A stretch of 64,000 nucleotides of DNA from Gemmatimonadales bacterium (GTDB taxonomy: Bacteria; Gemmatimonadota; Gemmatimonadetes; Gemmatimonadales; GWC2-71-9): assembly GCA_036279355.1 (NCBI GenBank), contig DASUJH010000007.1, forward strand, positions 62,001-126,000. The letters run 5' to 3'. Every line of letters starts with the position of its first letter. The stretch's first letter is position 1. Made by a program: the position numbers and the translations under genes. Of this stretch, positions 36,083 through 46,531 are shown one piece after another. The notes under the pieces were generated by a model, which made no database searches, had not been told where the DNA came from, and saw nothing but the letters and a program-made list of their open reading frames with translations.

Positions 36083-38614
36083 TCACGGCACGGCCGAATC
36101 GCGCGGCGTGAAGGAGTCGCGCGGCGGGACGGAGTCGCGGAGGGCCGTCGAGTCGGGCGAAGCACCGAGGGTGCGGCGCAGCGCGTCGAACGCGCGGCCG
36201 AACTCAGCCCAGTCGCCGGTGCGGAGCGCGCTGTCGGCGAGGCGAACCCAGCGTCGCGCGGCCTCGAGCTCCGCGGCGGGCACCGCGGGCGGCAGCGGGG
36301 CGGAGGCGCCTTGCAAGTTGTCCCAGGCCGCCGGAAGTGTGCGCCCGGCGCCGCGCCGCTCGCCCTTCCACACGCTCACCCAGACGAGCGCGGGCCCGCC
36401 GCCGCCCGGACGGGGCGCGTAATAGGGGCGGTACGCGCCGAGCGTGCCGCCGTCGCGCCAGAGCGTGAGCGCACCGGGCGTGATGCTATCGCCACGGGCG
36501 CCGCTCGTCCGGACCGAATCGGCCAGGCGCTCGTACGACGGAAACCGCGTCCAGGTGGCATCGAGTACGCGCGGCGCTGGAAGCGCGTCGTTCGAGTCTG
36601 TGCGCATGACCTCGAGGATCGGCATGCCGCCCCGTACTGCACCCGCGACCACCGCGCTCACCCGCCGGCCCGCCGGACGCTCGAAGATCGCGACCCGGCG
36701 GACGTCCGACGTATCGGGCGCCCACCCCGGCTCGGCGATGCGCGGCTCGCCGCCCAGCGTTCCGCTCGCGGGCCGGCCGCTCAGCACACCGAGGCTCCAC
36801 GGAGCGCGCTCCAGCGCGATCGACTGCACACGGAACTGCGCCGCGGGATACGGAAGTCGCTCGGGCAGCTCATCGGGCAGCTCGCTCGCCGGACGCACCA
36901 CGCCGGCCGCGATCGAGGCCCAGGCTTCCGCCAGCGGATCGGGATCCCGCTCGCGTCGGAGATAGAGCTTGGTATCGCCGGTCTCGGCCCAGACGACGCC
37001 AATGAAGCCCGCGCGCACCGCGCTCGCGCCTTCGCCCCGCCACGGCACGCGCTCCACCAGCGGGAAAGTGCCGCTGCTCACGTAACCATCGCTGATCCAG
37101 ACGAGCCTGCCTTCGAGAATACGCGCGATCGGCACGCTCCATGTCGCCACGGGCAGGAGCGCATCGAGCCGCTCGGCCGGCGTGAGCCGCCAGACGAGCC
37201 GCGCGCCGGCGGGCACGTCACCGAGCAACCGCCCGATCTGCAGCGCCCACGCGAGCATCACGCGGCGGGGCCAGGAGTCGATGGCCGCGCCGCGCCCGCG
37301 GCCGTCGGTCTCGATACTCCACGCGGGCGCGCCAGGACGCACCGGCGCGTCGGCCAGCTCCATTACGGTCTGCGGGACGGGGTACGCGTGAGCGTCTCCG
37401 GCGCGATACCAGAGGGGATCGCCCACCGCGCTCGCGGTATCCGCCGCCATGGCGGTGAGCGTGATCGTGCCGCTCCCATGGCCCTGCACCGCGAGCCAGG
37501 TCGGGCGGCGGACGCCGTTCAGCTCGAGGACGGCGGGACTCACCGAGGCGGCATCGAGCGAGTCGGGTGCCGCGGCGCGCGCGGCGTGGGCATCCCAAAG
37601 CGGCGCGAGCCTGGGCGGCGATGTGTCGCGGAGCAGATGGCCGTTGGCGGTGTCGCTCAGCGCGGCGAGGCCGAAAGCGAGCGACGACAGCTCCCGCGTA
37701 AGCGCGGGATCCAGCGCGGGCGAGGGCGCATCGCCGTCGAGCGCGGGCAGGATATAGTGGCCCGCGAGCGAGGCGAGCACGAGCACGAGCCAGCCCGCCG
37801 CCACGAGCGCGTGCCTCGGCCGCGCCGCCCACACGGCTGAGACGAGTGCCACCATGAGGGCGGTGCCGGTGAGCACCGGCGCGATCACCGTTACGAGATC
37901 GGCCGTGGCCCGATCGGGCACCCCGCCCCGGCCGGCCACGAGCTCGTAGGGCTCGAGCATGTAGCCCCAGGCGAGTGCCAATGCCAGGGCGACCAGAAGC
38001 CATCCCACGTGCGCCCGCGCATGGTCGTTGATCGCGGGGCGTCCCTCCACCCAGCGGATCGCGCCGACCACGCCATAGAGGCCAACGCACACCACCAGTG
38101 CCAGCACCGCGAGCAGCAGGAAGAACCCGTGGAGCGAGCGCCAGAGCGGCAGCTGAGCGACGTAGAGGCCCGGATCGTGGCCCAGCAGTGGCTCGGCAAA
38201 GCCGAACGAGAGCCCGTGCCACGCGAGCGCCACCTCCGCCGCCCAGTGCGACGCGGCAATGCCGGTAATGAGACCGAGCAGAAGGCCGCCGATGACCGTG
38301 CCGGTGAGCAGGGTTTCGGCGGTGAGCGCTTCGCGGATCTCGAGGTTTGCGACGCGGCGGGAGATCTGCACGGAGCCGATGGCTCGGTACACGACGAGCA
38401 GGTGGCCCACGAACCACGCGCTCGCGATGAGCACGCCGCCGAAGCCGAGCGTGAGCTGAAGGACGTGCCAGCCGGTGAGAAACGTGACCGCGGCCGGCGA
38501 GATGCCTTCCGCCCACCAGCGGTCGGCGAGCACGCCGGCGGTCCAGTGGCCGGCAAAGAGCACGGCGCCAGCGGCCGCAAATGCGGGGGCGAGCCGCCGC
38601 CCGCGCGAGGGCAC
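36083..38614 (-). CDS. UPF0182 family membrane protein
   Basis: 843 residues; the family is usually 900-1000. About seven membrane segments fill residues 1-270 (for example AFAAAGAVLFAGHWTAGVLAD and FFLLLAVLALVVCVGLYGVVG). The rest is a large extracytoplasmic part with LVWISDGYVSSGTFPLVERVP, the family core. Function is unknown; it occurs widely in actinobacteria, cyanobacteria and related groups. It starts with GTG, 3 bp after the phosphohexomutase gene. Confidence 0.87.
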   Translation of the reverse strand: MPSRGRRLAPAFAAAGAVLFAGHWTAGVLADRWWAEGISPAAVTFLTGWHVLQLTLGFGGVLIASAWFVGHLLVVYRAIGSVQISRRVANLEIREALTAETLLTGTVIGGLLLGLITGIAASHWAAEVALAWHGLSFGFAEPLLGHDPGLYVAQLPLWRSLHGFFLLLAVLALVVCVGLYGVVGAIRWVEGRPAINDHARAHVGWLLVALALALAWGYMLEPYELVAGRGGVPDRATADLVTVIAPVLTGTALMVALVSAVWAARPRHALVAAGWLVLVLASLAGHYILPALDGDAPSPALDPALTRELSSLAFGLAALSDTANGHLLRDTSPPRLAPLWDAHAARAAAPDSLDAASVSPAVLELNGVRRPTWLAVQGHGSGTITLTAMAADTASAVGDPLWYRAGDAHAYPVPQTVMELADAPVRPGAPAWSIETDGRGRGAAIDSWPRRVMLAWALQIGRLLGDVPAGARLVWRLTPAERLDALLPVATWSVPIARILEGRLVWISDGYVSSGTFPLVERVPWRGEGASAVRAGFIGVVWAETGDTKLYLRRERDPDPLAEAWASIAAGVVRPASELPDELPERLPYPAAQFRVQSIALERAPWSLGVLSGRPASGTLGGEPRIAEPGWAPDTSDVRRVAIFERPAGRRVSAVVAGAVRGGMPILEVMRTDSNDALPAPRVLDATWTRFPSYERLADSVRTSGARGDSITPGALTLWRDGGTLGAYRPYYAPRPGGGGPALVWVSVWKGERRGAGRTLPAAWDNLQGASAPLPPAVPAAELEAARRWVRLADSALRTGDWAEFGRAFDALRRTLGASPDSTALRDSVPPRDSFTPRDSAVP

Positions 38615-38617
38615 CGG

Positions 38618-39991
38618 TTACGCGGTCACGCCCTGCGCGGCGAGCCAGTCCATCACCTCGCCGCGGTAGGCGTCGAGCGCCTCGGGGCTCGTGGCCTCGA
38701 ACCTGAGCACGAGCACGGGCTGGGTGTTGGACGAGCGGATCAATCCCCAGCCGTGGGGAAACGTCATCCGCACGCCGTCGATCGTATTCACCGGGTACCG
38801 CGCGCCGAAGTGCCGCACTGCGCGCTCGGCGATCTCGAACTTGAGATCCTCGGGGCACTCGACCCGGATTTCGGGCGTCGCGAAGGTCCTCGGCAGATCC
38901 GCGAGCAACGCCGCCAGGCCGAACGAGGAGCCCGCGGCTACGATGCCGAGCAGCCGGGCTGCGGCAAAGAGCGCGTCATCAAAGCCGAGATAGTCCCCGC
39001 CGAAAAACATGTGGCCGCTCATCTCGCCCGCGAGCGGCGCGTGCATCTCCTTCATCTTGGCCTTGATGAGCGAATGCCCGGTCTTCCACATCACCGGCTC
39101 GGCGCCCGCGCGCTCGAGCGCCTGCGGCAGCACTTCCGAACACTTCACGTCGAAGATTACCGGTATGCCGCGGCCGAAGCGCCGCACTGCGTCCCGGCCG
39201 AAGAGCACGAGTAACTGGTCGCCGAAGATCACGGTGCCGTGCTCGTCCACCGCGCCGATCCGGTCGGCATCGCCGTCGAAGGCGATGCCCAGCTCGGCGC
39301 CGGTGCGGCGGACGGCGGCCTGGAGGTCGCGCAGGTTCTCGACTACCGTCGGATCGGGATGGTGATTCGGGAAGCTGCCGTCCGACTCGCAGAAGAGGCC
39401 CGTGACCTCCGCGCCGAGCGCCTGCAACGTCGCCACGGCGATCACGCTGCCGACGCCATTGCCGCAGTCCACCACCGCGCGCACCGGCCGGGATACCGAG
39501 TTGCGGCTCAGAATCGCCTCCCTGTAGCGCCCGAGGACCGAGCCGTCGCTCGTCTCCTGACCCGTGCCGCTCCGCCACCGCTCGGCCATGATGATCTCCC
39601 AGAGACCGAGGATCTCGTCCCCATGGAGCGCGTCGCCGGTCAGGACCATCTTGAATCCGTTGAACTCGGGCGGGTTGTGCGAGCCGGTGACCTGGCAGCC
39701 GCCGTCGGTCTCGAGCGCGGTGACGGCAAAGTAAAGCGCCGGCGTGGGCAGCATGCCCACATCCACCGCCGTACCCCCCGCGTCGGCAATGCCTCGGCGG
39801 AAGCCGGCGGCGAGCGCGGTGCCGGAGGGCCGGTTGTCGCGCCCCACCGCGAGCCGCGGCGCGCGCCCCAGCCGCTCCCAGCCGACGCTTGCGTACGCGC
39901 GCCCCAGCGCACGGGCGAATTCGCGCGTGAGCTCCGTGTCGACCAGCCCGCGGACGTCGTACTGACGAAAAATCGATTTCGCGACCTGCAT
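38618..39991 (-). CDS. manB: Phosphomannomutase/phosphoglucomutase
   Basis: 457 residues, alpha-D-phosphohexomutase superfamily. Phosphoserine S104 lies in VTGSHNPPEFNGFK, the Mg-binding loop is FDGDADRIGAV, and the sugar loop is GEMSGHMFF. It interconverts hexose 1- and 6-phosphates for glycan or LPS precursors. The manB symbol is tentative, because PMM and PGM activities often share this enzyme. GAGGG lies 5 nt before the ATG. It follows nuoN by 60 bp. Confidence 0.92.
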   Translation of the reverse strand: MQVAKSIFRQYDVRGLVDTELTREFARALGRAYASVGWERLGRAPRLAVGRDNRPSGTALAAGFRRGIADAGGTAVDVGMLPTPALYFAVTALETDGGCQVTGSHNPPEFNGFKMVLTGDALHGDEILGLWEIIMAERWRSGTGQETSDGSVLGRYREAILSRNSVSRPVRAVVDCGNGVGSVIAVATLQALGAEVTGLFCESDGSFPNHHPDPTVVENLRDLQAAVRRTGAELGIAFDGDADRIGAVDEHGTVIFGDQLLVLFGRDAVRRFGRGIPVIFDVKCSEVLPQALERAGAEPVMWKTGHSLIKAKMKEMHAPLAGEMSGHMFFGGDYLGFDDALFAAARLLGIVAAGSSFGLAALLADLPRTFATPEIRVECPEDLKFEIAERAVRHFGARYPVNTIDGVRMTFPHGWGLIRSSNTQPVLVLRFEATSPEALDAYRGEVMDWLAAQGVTA

Positions 39992-40051
39992 CAGAACCCT
40001 CGACTGCGTGGACGGTGCGCGCGCCGGAGCGGCACGGCGCGGGCACCGATG

Positions 40052-41533
40052 CTATCGACCGGCCAGCGACGCGGCGCTGCGCAACACGGTGGAGAGCGGC
40101 CCCGTGGGCCAGATCCCGAATACGACCACGATCGCAACCGCGACGGCAACCGTGGCGCGCGCCGCCCACGAGAAGGTGACCTGCCGGTGCGATTCCTTGC
40201 TCCGCGTGGGCTTCATCGTCATCGCCATGATGATCGGCAGGTAGTAGCCCGCCGAGATGAGGCTCCCGAGCACCAGCACGACCGGAAGAATGTACTGCCC
40301 CTCCGCCACCGGCGCGGAGATGAGGTACCACTTGCCGATGAAGCCGAACGTCCCGGGAAAGCCGAGCAGCGACAGCAGGCAGATGCTGAGGGCGAGCGCC
40401 GCGCCCGGGCGCACGGAGAAGAGCCCCTCGAGGTCCTCGATCATGACGGTGCGCGAGCCGACGTGCTCGACGGCCGCCACGATGCCGAAGGCGGCGAGCG
40501 TGGTCACGGTGTAGGTGAGGAGGTAGAACGACACCGCACCGGCGCCGAGCGTCGTCCCGGCCCAGACGGCCACGAGCGTGTAGCCCGCGTGCGCGATGGA
40601 GCTGTAGGCGAGCAGGCGCTTCACCGAACGCTGCGCCAGCGCCACCGTGTTGGCGAGCACGATGGTGGCGATCGCGAGCGCCGCGACCACCGGCTGCCAG
40701 AGGTACCCCGCTTCCGGGAAGGCGTGCAGCAACGTGCGGACGAGCGCGGCAAAGGCGGCCACCTTGACGCCGGTGGCCATGAAGCCGGTGATGGGCGTGG
40801 GCGCGCCGTCGTACACGTCGGGCGCCCACATGTGAAACGGCACGGCGGAAATCTTGAACGCGAACCCCACGAGGAGCAGCGCCAGCCCGAGCCCCGCCAT
40901 CGGCGAGAGCGGTGCACCCGAAAGCCGCCGGCCGATCTCGGTGAGATTCGTGGCCCCGGTGGCACCGAAGACGAGCGCGATGCCGTACAGCAGGAACGCC
41001 GAGGCGAATGCCCCGATCAGGAAGTACTTGAGCGCCGCCTCGGCCGACGAGCGGCGAAAGCGGTCAAAGCCCGCGAGCACGTACACTGCAACCGACATGA
41101 CCTCGAGGCCGAGGAAGGTCACGATCAGGTCTTCCGCGGCCGCGAGCAGCAGCATGCCGATCGTGGCGAGCAGCACGAGCACGTAGTACTCTGGCGCGAG
41201 CAGGCGCTGGCGGTCGAGATAGCGGAGCGAGAGAAGAATGGTCGCGGCCGAGGAGAGCAGGATCACCGCCGCCCCGCCGAAGCGGTAATCGTCCACCGCG
41301 ACCATGAAGGGCGCGCCGGCCGAATGCGCGCCGCCGAGCGCCATCACGCCGAGCGCCGCGCTTGCGACCAGGATGCCGACGAAGGCGAGCCACCCGGCGA
41401 GGTGCACGTCCTCCTCCGTGTCATGCCGCCACGCCACCACGAGCAGCATGAGGAGCACCCACGCGGTGAGGAGGACCTCCGGCAGCAGTCCGATCAGCGC
41501 GTCGAGCGGCACGCGGAGGTCGAGGGGCCTCAT
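40052..41533 (-). CDS. nuoN: NADH-quinone oxidoreductase subunit N
   Basis: 493 residues. Antiporter-like membrane subunit of complex I with many hydrophobic helices. It carries the TM5 Glu (FLGLEVMSVAVYVLAG) and TM7 Lys (ALKYFLIGAFASAF) of the proton channel family. ATG at 41533 overlaps the nuoM stop. Last gene of the nuo operon. Confidence 0.96.
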   Translation of the reverse strand: MRPLDLRVPLDALIGLLPEVLLTAWVLLMLLVVAWRHDTEEDVHLAGWLAFVGILVASAALGVMALGGAHSAGAPFMVAVDDYRFGGAAVILLSSAATILLSLRYLDRQRLLAPEYYVLVLLATIGMLLLAAAEDLIVTFLGLEVMSVAVYVLAGFDRFRRSSAEAALKYFLIGAFASAFLLYGIALVFGATGATNLTEIGRRLSGAPLSPMAGLGLALLLVGFAFKISAVPFHMWAPDVYDGAPTPITGFMATGVKVAAFAALVRTLLHAFPEAGYLWQPVVAALAIATIVLANTVALAQRSVKRLLAYSSIAHAGYTLVAVWAGTTLGAGAVSFYLLTYTVTTLAAFGIVAAVEHVGSRTVMIEDLEGLFSVRPGAALALSICLLSLLGFPGTFGFIGKWYLISAPVAEGQYILPVVLVLGSLISAGYYLPIIMAMTMKPTRSKESHRQVTFSWAARATVAVAVAIVVVFGIWPTGPLSTVLRSAASLAGR

Positions 41534-43092
41534 CGGCGCGCCTCGATGGTCTGGCCCGGCACGCCGAGCACCGCCGGAGGCACGTGGGGGCGGACGGTTT
41601 CGACGTAACGGATGCTGGCCGCCTCGGTGCGGCGCAGAATCGGGCGCGGGTAGATGCCCATCCACACCATGGCGGCGATGAGCGGGATCATCACCGCCAG
41701 CTCGCGCAGGTTCAAGTCCCGCACCTTCTCGTTCTCCGGATTGCTGAGCCGGTTGAAGAAGACGCGCTGCACCGCCCAGAGCAGGTAGGCGGCGGCAAAG
41801 ATCACCACGGTGGTGGCAAAGCCCGTGGCCCAGGGGAAGCGGCCGAAGCTCCCGAGCAGCACCAGGAATTCACCGATGAAGCCGTTGAGACCCGGCAGGC
41901 CGATCGCAGCGAAGGCGGTGACGGTGAAGGCCGCCGCGAGGAGCGGCGCCACCCGCGCGAGGCCACCGAAGTCCGCGATCATGCGGGTGTGCCGGCGCTC
42001 GTAGAGCATACCCACCAGGAAGAAGAGCGCGCCGGTCGAAATCCCGTGCGCGATCATGACCATGATCGCCCCCTGGACGCTCTGGACGGTGCCGGCCCAG
42101 ATGCCGAGCATGACGAAGCCGAGGTGGCTCACGGAGGAATACGCAACCACGCGCTTCAAGTCGGGCTGCACCATCGAGACGAGCGCGCCGTACACGATGC
42201 CGATGACCGCGAGCACCACCACGACGTTGGACACCGTGGGGCTCAGCGCAAATGCCGTGAAGAACGGGACCGCGAATCGTAGGAACCCGTACGTCCCCAT
42301 CTTGAGCAGGATCACCGCCAGGTCCACGCTTCCCGCGGTGGGCGCCTCGCCGTGCGCGTCGGGCAGCCAGGTATGGAAGGGGAAGACCGGTACCTTGACC
42401 GCGAAGGCGAGCGCGAACGCGGCGAAGAGCCACGGCGCCTTGTCGCCCAGCAGATCCTTGTGCGCCAGCAGGTAGTCGTACGCGAACGAGTAGGTGCCGG
42501 TCCCCTGGCCCACGGTCCACACCATCGCGATGATCGCCACCAGCATGAGGAGCGACCCCGAGAAGGTGTAGATGAAGAACTTCTCCGACGCGTAGAGCCG
42601 CCGCGTGCTGCCCCAGATGCCGATGATGAAGTACATCGGCACCAGCAGCAGCTCCCAGAAGCAGTAGAAGAGGAAGAGGTCGAGCGAGACGAAGACGCCG
42701 ATCATCCCGACCTTGAGCGCCAGGAGCAGCGCGTAGAAGCCGCGCTGCTTGAAGTCGATCTGGTGCCAGCTCCCCCACACGAGCAGCGGCATCATCGCGG
42801 TCGAGAGCAGCACCATGAAGATCGACAAACCGTCGAGGCCCACGTAGTAGCTCACGCCCCACTGCGGGAGCCAGTCCACGCGGGTGACGAACTGCATGCC
42901 GCCGTTCGACGGATCGAAGGCCCACCAGAGCCCGAGCGAGATGACGAACTCGAACAGCCCGACGCAGAGCGCCACCACCCGCGCCCATGCGGACCGGGAT
43001 ACCACGACCAGCACCATGCCGACGAGCGGCGTCACCAGGAGGACCTGGAGGATCCAGCGGCTGTAGCCGATCGAATCGAGAAAGGCGTGCAT
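41530..43092 (-). CDS. nuoM: NADH-quinone oxidoreductase subunit M
   Basis: 520 residues. Antiporter-like subunit with FYCFWELLLVPMYFIIG (the TM5 Glu) and ALAFAVKVPVFPFHTWLPDAHGEAPTAGSVDLA, the classic proton-antiporter motif. It contributes one proton channel of complex I. It begins 3 bp after the nuoL stop. Confidence 0.97.
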   Translation of the reverse strand: MHAFLDSIGYSRWILQVLLVTPLVGMVLVVVSRSAWARVVALCVGLFEFVISLGLWWAFDPSNGGMQFVTRVDWLPQWGVSYYVGLDGLSIFMVLLSTAMMPLLVWGSWHQIDFKQRGFYALLLALKVGMIGVFVSLDLFLFYCFWELLLVPMYFIIGIWGSTRRLYASEKFFIYTFSGSLLMLVAIIAMVWTVGQGTGTYSFAYDYLLAHKDLLGDKAPWLFAAFALAFAVKVPVFPFHTWLPDAHGEAPTAGSVDLAVILLKMGTYGFLRFAVPFFTAFALSPTVSNVVVVLAVIGIVYGALVSMVQPDLKRVVAYSSVSHLGFVMLGIWAGTVQSVQGAIMVMIAHGISTGALFFLVGMLYERRHTRMIADFGGLARVAPLLAAAFTVTAFAAIGLPGLNGFIGEFLVLLGSFGRFPWATGFATTVVIFAAAYLLWAVQRVFFNRLSNPENEKVRDLNLRELAVMIPLIAAMVWMGIYPRPILRRTEAASIRYVETVRPHVPPAVLGVPGQTIEARR

Positions 43093-43095
43093 CGG

Positions 43096-45135
43096 TTACC
43101 GCACGATGGTGCCCAGCACCAGGACGGCGCCCAGGACGAAGAGGACCGCGTAGAAGCCGAGCTGGCCGTTCTGCAGGCGGCTCCCGAGCCAGCCGAGGCT
43201 GCGCGAGACCTGCACCGCACCGGTGACGCCGAGGCCGTCCACCAGCGCCTGGTCCACCGTGCGCCAGAGCACCCACCTGGAGAACCAGACCGTGGGCCGT
43301 ACGATGAGCGCCCGGTAGATCTCGTCCACGTAGTACTTGTGGTAGAGCACGCGCGCAAACCCGACGTCCGGCGGCGCCTCGCGGGCCGGGAGGATGCGGA
43401 TGCCGCGGGTGCGGACGTATCCGGCAATGAGCCCGAGCACGCCGACCACTACCGCGGTGGCGACCAGCAGGGACTCGGCGTGGCCGGCGGGCAGCGGGAG
43501 GGGGCGGATGCGGAGCGCGGCGCCCGTCACGGGCTCGAGCCAGTGCTCCAGCCGCTCTCCACCGCCCAGGAACGCCGGCACGTCGATGAACCCCCCCACG
43601 AGGCTCAGCACGCCCAAGATGACGAGCGGCCCCGTCATGATCGGCGGCGCCTCGTGCAGATTGGTCCGTTCGGCCGCGCCGGTCCGGTTCTCGCCGGCAA
43701 AGGTCATCGTCATGAGCCGCGCCATGTAGAACGCGGTCAGGAGCGCGGCGGCGAGACCGAGCACGTAGAACAGGTACCAGACCGGCTGCTCCGCGCCCCG
43801 GGCAAAGGCGGCCGACAGGATGGCGTCCTTCGAGAAGAAGCCCGAGAACGGCGGAATCCCCGCGATGGCGAGCGTGGCGACGAGCATGAGGCCCGCGGTG
43901 GCCGGCAGATAGCGCGCGAGCCCGCCCATGTTGCGCATGTCCTGCGCGTCCTCGTGCGAGTGCGTCGCATGATACGCGTGGTGCATCGCGTGGATCACGC
44001 TCCCCGCGCCGAGAAAGAGGAGCGCCTTGAAGAAGGCGTGGGTCACGAGATGAAAGATTCCCGCCGTGTACGCCCCCGCGCCCACGGCGAGGAACATGTA
44101 GCCGAGCTGCGAGACGGTGGAGTAGGCCAGCACCTTTTTGATGTCGTACTGCCGGAGCGCGATCGTCGCCGCAAAGAGCGCGGTGACCGCCCCGATGCCG
44201 GCGGTCACCATGCTCGCCGCGGGCGAGAGCGCAAAGAGCACACCCGCGCGGGTCACGAGATACACGCCCGCCGTCACCATCGTGGCCGCGTGGATCAGCG
44301 CCGAGACCGGCGTGGGGCCCGCCATCGCGTCGGGCAGCCAGACATAGAGCGGGATCTGCGCCGACTTGCCCGCGCAGCCAAGCAGCAGGAACAGGCAGAT
44401 CAGGGTGGCCATCCGCGTATGGAGCACGCCGGGCGCCTTCGCCAGCATCGGCGCAAAGTCGAGCGATCCCACGGTGTGCCAGAGCAGGAACATCGCGATC
44501 AGGAACCCGAAATCGCCGATCCGGTTCACCAGGAACGCCTTCTTCCCCGCGTCGGCATTGGCCTGGTCGGTGAACCAGAAGCCGATCAACAGGTAGGAGC
44601 AGAGCCCGACGCCCTCCCACCCAATGAAGAGCACCGGCATGCTCGACCCCAGCACCAGCAGCAGCATGAACACGACGAACAAATTGAGATACGCGAAGAA
44701 ACGCGCGTAGCCCGGGTCCTCGCGCATGTAGCCCACGCTGAAGAGGTGGATGAGGCTCCCGACGCCGGTCACGATGAGCAGCATGACGGTCGAGAGCTGG
44801 TCCACCTGCAACGCCAGCTCGATCTGGAGCGACCCCACGTCGAGCCAGCGCCAGATTGACACGAGGTAGGGCCACTCGGGGGGCGCCGCACGCAGCTGGG
44901 CAAAGACCGCTGCGGCCACGGCGAAGGCGGCCAGCAGCACCCCCGGGCCGATGACCGAGACGAGCCGCATGGCGCCGGCTCCCGGCGCGCGTCCCCGCGC
45001 CTCCGCCCGCGCGCCCGCGATGGCGATCAAGCCGTTCGCGAGAAAGCCCGCGAGCGGGAGCGCCACCGTCAGCCACACGAGGCTCACGGCGCCATGGGGC
45101 GCAAGGGTGCCGGCAATGGCGAGCGAATCCTGCAT
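43096..45135 (-). CDS. nuoL: NADH-quinone oxidoreductase subunit L
   Basis: 679 residues. Largest antiporter-like subunit, with FIGWEGVGLCSYLLIGFWF and SAQIPLYVWLPDAMAGPTPVSALIHAATMVTAGVYL. The C-terminal horizontal helix region is present after residue 500. A long reading frame runs antisense to nuoL and nuoM but has no protein-like character. Confidence 0.97.
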   Translation of the reverse strand: MQDSLAIAGTLAPHGAVSLVWLTVALPLAGFLANGLIAIAGARAEARGRAPGAGAMRLVSVIGPGVLLAAFAVAAAVFAQLRAAPPEWPYLVSIWRWLDVGSLQIELALQVDQLSTVMLLIVTGVGSLIHLFSVGYMREDPGYARFFAYLNLFVVFMLLLVLGSSMPVLFIGWEGVGLCSYLLIGFWFTDQANADAGKKAFLVNRIGDFGFLIAMFLLWHTVGSLDFAPMLAKAPGVLHTRMATLICLFLLLGCAGKSAQIPLYVWLPDAMAGPTPVSALIHAATMVTAGVYLVTRAGVLFALSPAASMVTAGIGAVTALFAATIALRQYDIKKVLAYSTVSQLGYMFLAVGAGAYTAGIFHLVTHAFFKALLFLGAGSVIHAMHHAYHATHSHEDAQDMRNMGGLARYLPATAGLMLVATLAIAGIPPFSGFFSKDAILSAAFARGAEQPVWYLFYVLGLAAALLTAFYMARLMTMTFAGENRTGAAERTNLHEAPPIMTGPLVILGVLSLVGGFIDVPAFLGGGERLEHWLEPVTGAALRIRPLPLPAGHAESLLVATAVVVGVLGLIAGYVRTRGIRILPAREAPPDVGFARVLYHKYYVDEIYRALIVRPTVWFSRWVLWRTVDQALVDGLGVTGAVQVSRSLGWLGSRLQNGQLGFYAVLFVLGAVLVLGTIVR

Positions 45136-45146
45136 CGCGGGTATCG

Positions 45147-45442
45147 TCAGCCGTGCAGCAGGTTGATGTTCTGCAAATCGATGGACTGGCCGTGCCGGAA
45201 CACCGCCAGGATGATCGCGAGCCCCACGGCCGCCTCAGCGGCGGCCACCGTCATGACGAAGAACACGATCACGTAGCCGGCCACGCCGTAGAGCTGGGCA
45301 AGGGCGACGAACGCGAGGTTTACGGCGTTGAGCATGAGCTCGACGCACATGAAGAGCACGATGGCGTTGCGGCGGAGCAGCACGCCCGCCACGCCCAGGC
45401 TGAACAGAATCGCCGACAGCACCAGCGCCGGTCCGAGGAGCA

Positions 45443-45443
<1 letters not shown>
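45147..45443 (-). CDS. nuoK: NADH-quinone oxidoreductase subunit K
   Basis: 98 residues, three membrane helices. The buried Glu needed for proton transfer is in [13 protein letters not shown]. The ATG shares one base with the nuoJ stop (TGATG), which fixes the start. Confidence 0.96.
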
Positions 45444-46006
<563 letters not shown>

Positions 46007-46531
46007 CTATTCACCCTTCGGATCGGTCGGGTCCCAAAGCGTGGAGACCGGGTGGGTCTGCGAGGAGAGCCGCTCCAGGTCGTATACGAACCGGTCGCGG
46101 CCGTACTCGGCGTTCTCGTAGTGCACGCCCACGTGGATCGCCTCCTCGGGGCAGACCTCCTGGCAGTAGCCGCAGAAGACGCAGCGGAACTCGTCGATCT
46201 CGTAGATCAGCGGGTAACGATTGCCGTGCTCGTCTTCGCCCGGCACCAGTTTGATGCAGTTGGCCGGGCAGATCTGGGGACAGAGCCCGCAGGCCACGCA
46301 CTTGGAGCGGCCCTGCTCGTCGGTCAGCATCCGGTGGGTGCCGCGCCAGCGCGGCGAGAGCGCCCAGGAGCCCATGCCGTGGGCCGCGTCGGTGCTCTTC
46401 TCCTCCGGATACTGCATCGTGACCCTCTTCTCGAACATGTGCTTGAACGTGAGCGCCATTCCCTTGAGGGTGGCGCGCACGTAGCTCACCTCGCGCTCGG
46501 GACGCTTGAGCACCTTGACCCCGATGGCCAT
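46007..46531 (-). CDS. nuoI: NADH-quinone oxidoreductase subunit I
   Basis: 174 residues. Holds clusters N6a and N6b through two ferredoxin motifs: C78, C81, C84, C88 and C117, C120, C123, C127. It passes electrons from NuoG to NuoB. The ATG at 46531 sits on the nuoH stop (TGATG). Confidence 0.97.
   Translation of the reverse strand: MAIGVKVLKRPEREVSYVRATLKGMALTFKHMFEKRVTMQYPEEKSTDAAHGMGSWALSPRWRGTHRMLTDEQGRSKCVACGLCPQICPANCIKLVPGEDEHGNRYPLIYEIDEFRCVFCGYCQEVCPEEAIHVGVHYENAEYGRDRFVYDLERLSSQTHPVSTLWDPTDPKGE

Noticed and set aside
39239-44859. Several long plus-strand frames antisense to the nuo operon
   Set aside because: Highly charged, Arg/His-rich translations mirrored from hydrophobic membrane-protein codons; a known artefact of high-GC membrane genes.
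41870-45076. 1068-codon open frame in another frame across nuoL and nuoM
   Set aside because: Composition is Arg/Gly/His-rich as expected from a shifted frame in high-GC DNA. The real nuoL and nuoM proteins in the same span are unmistakable.
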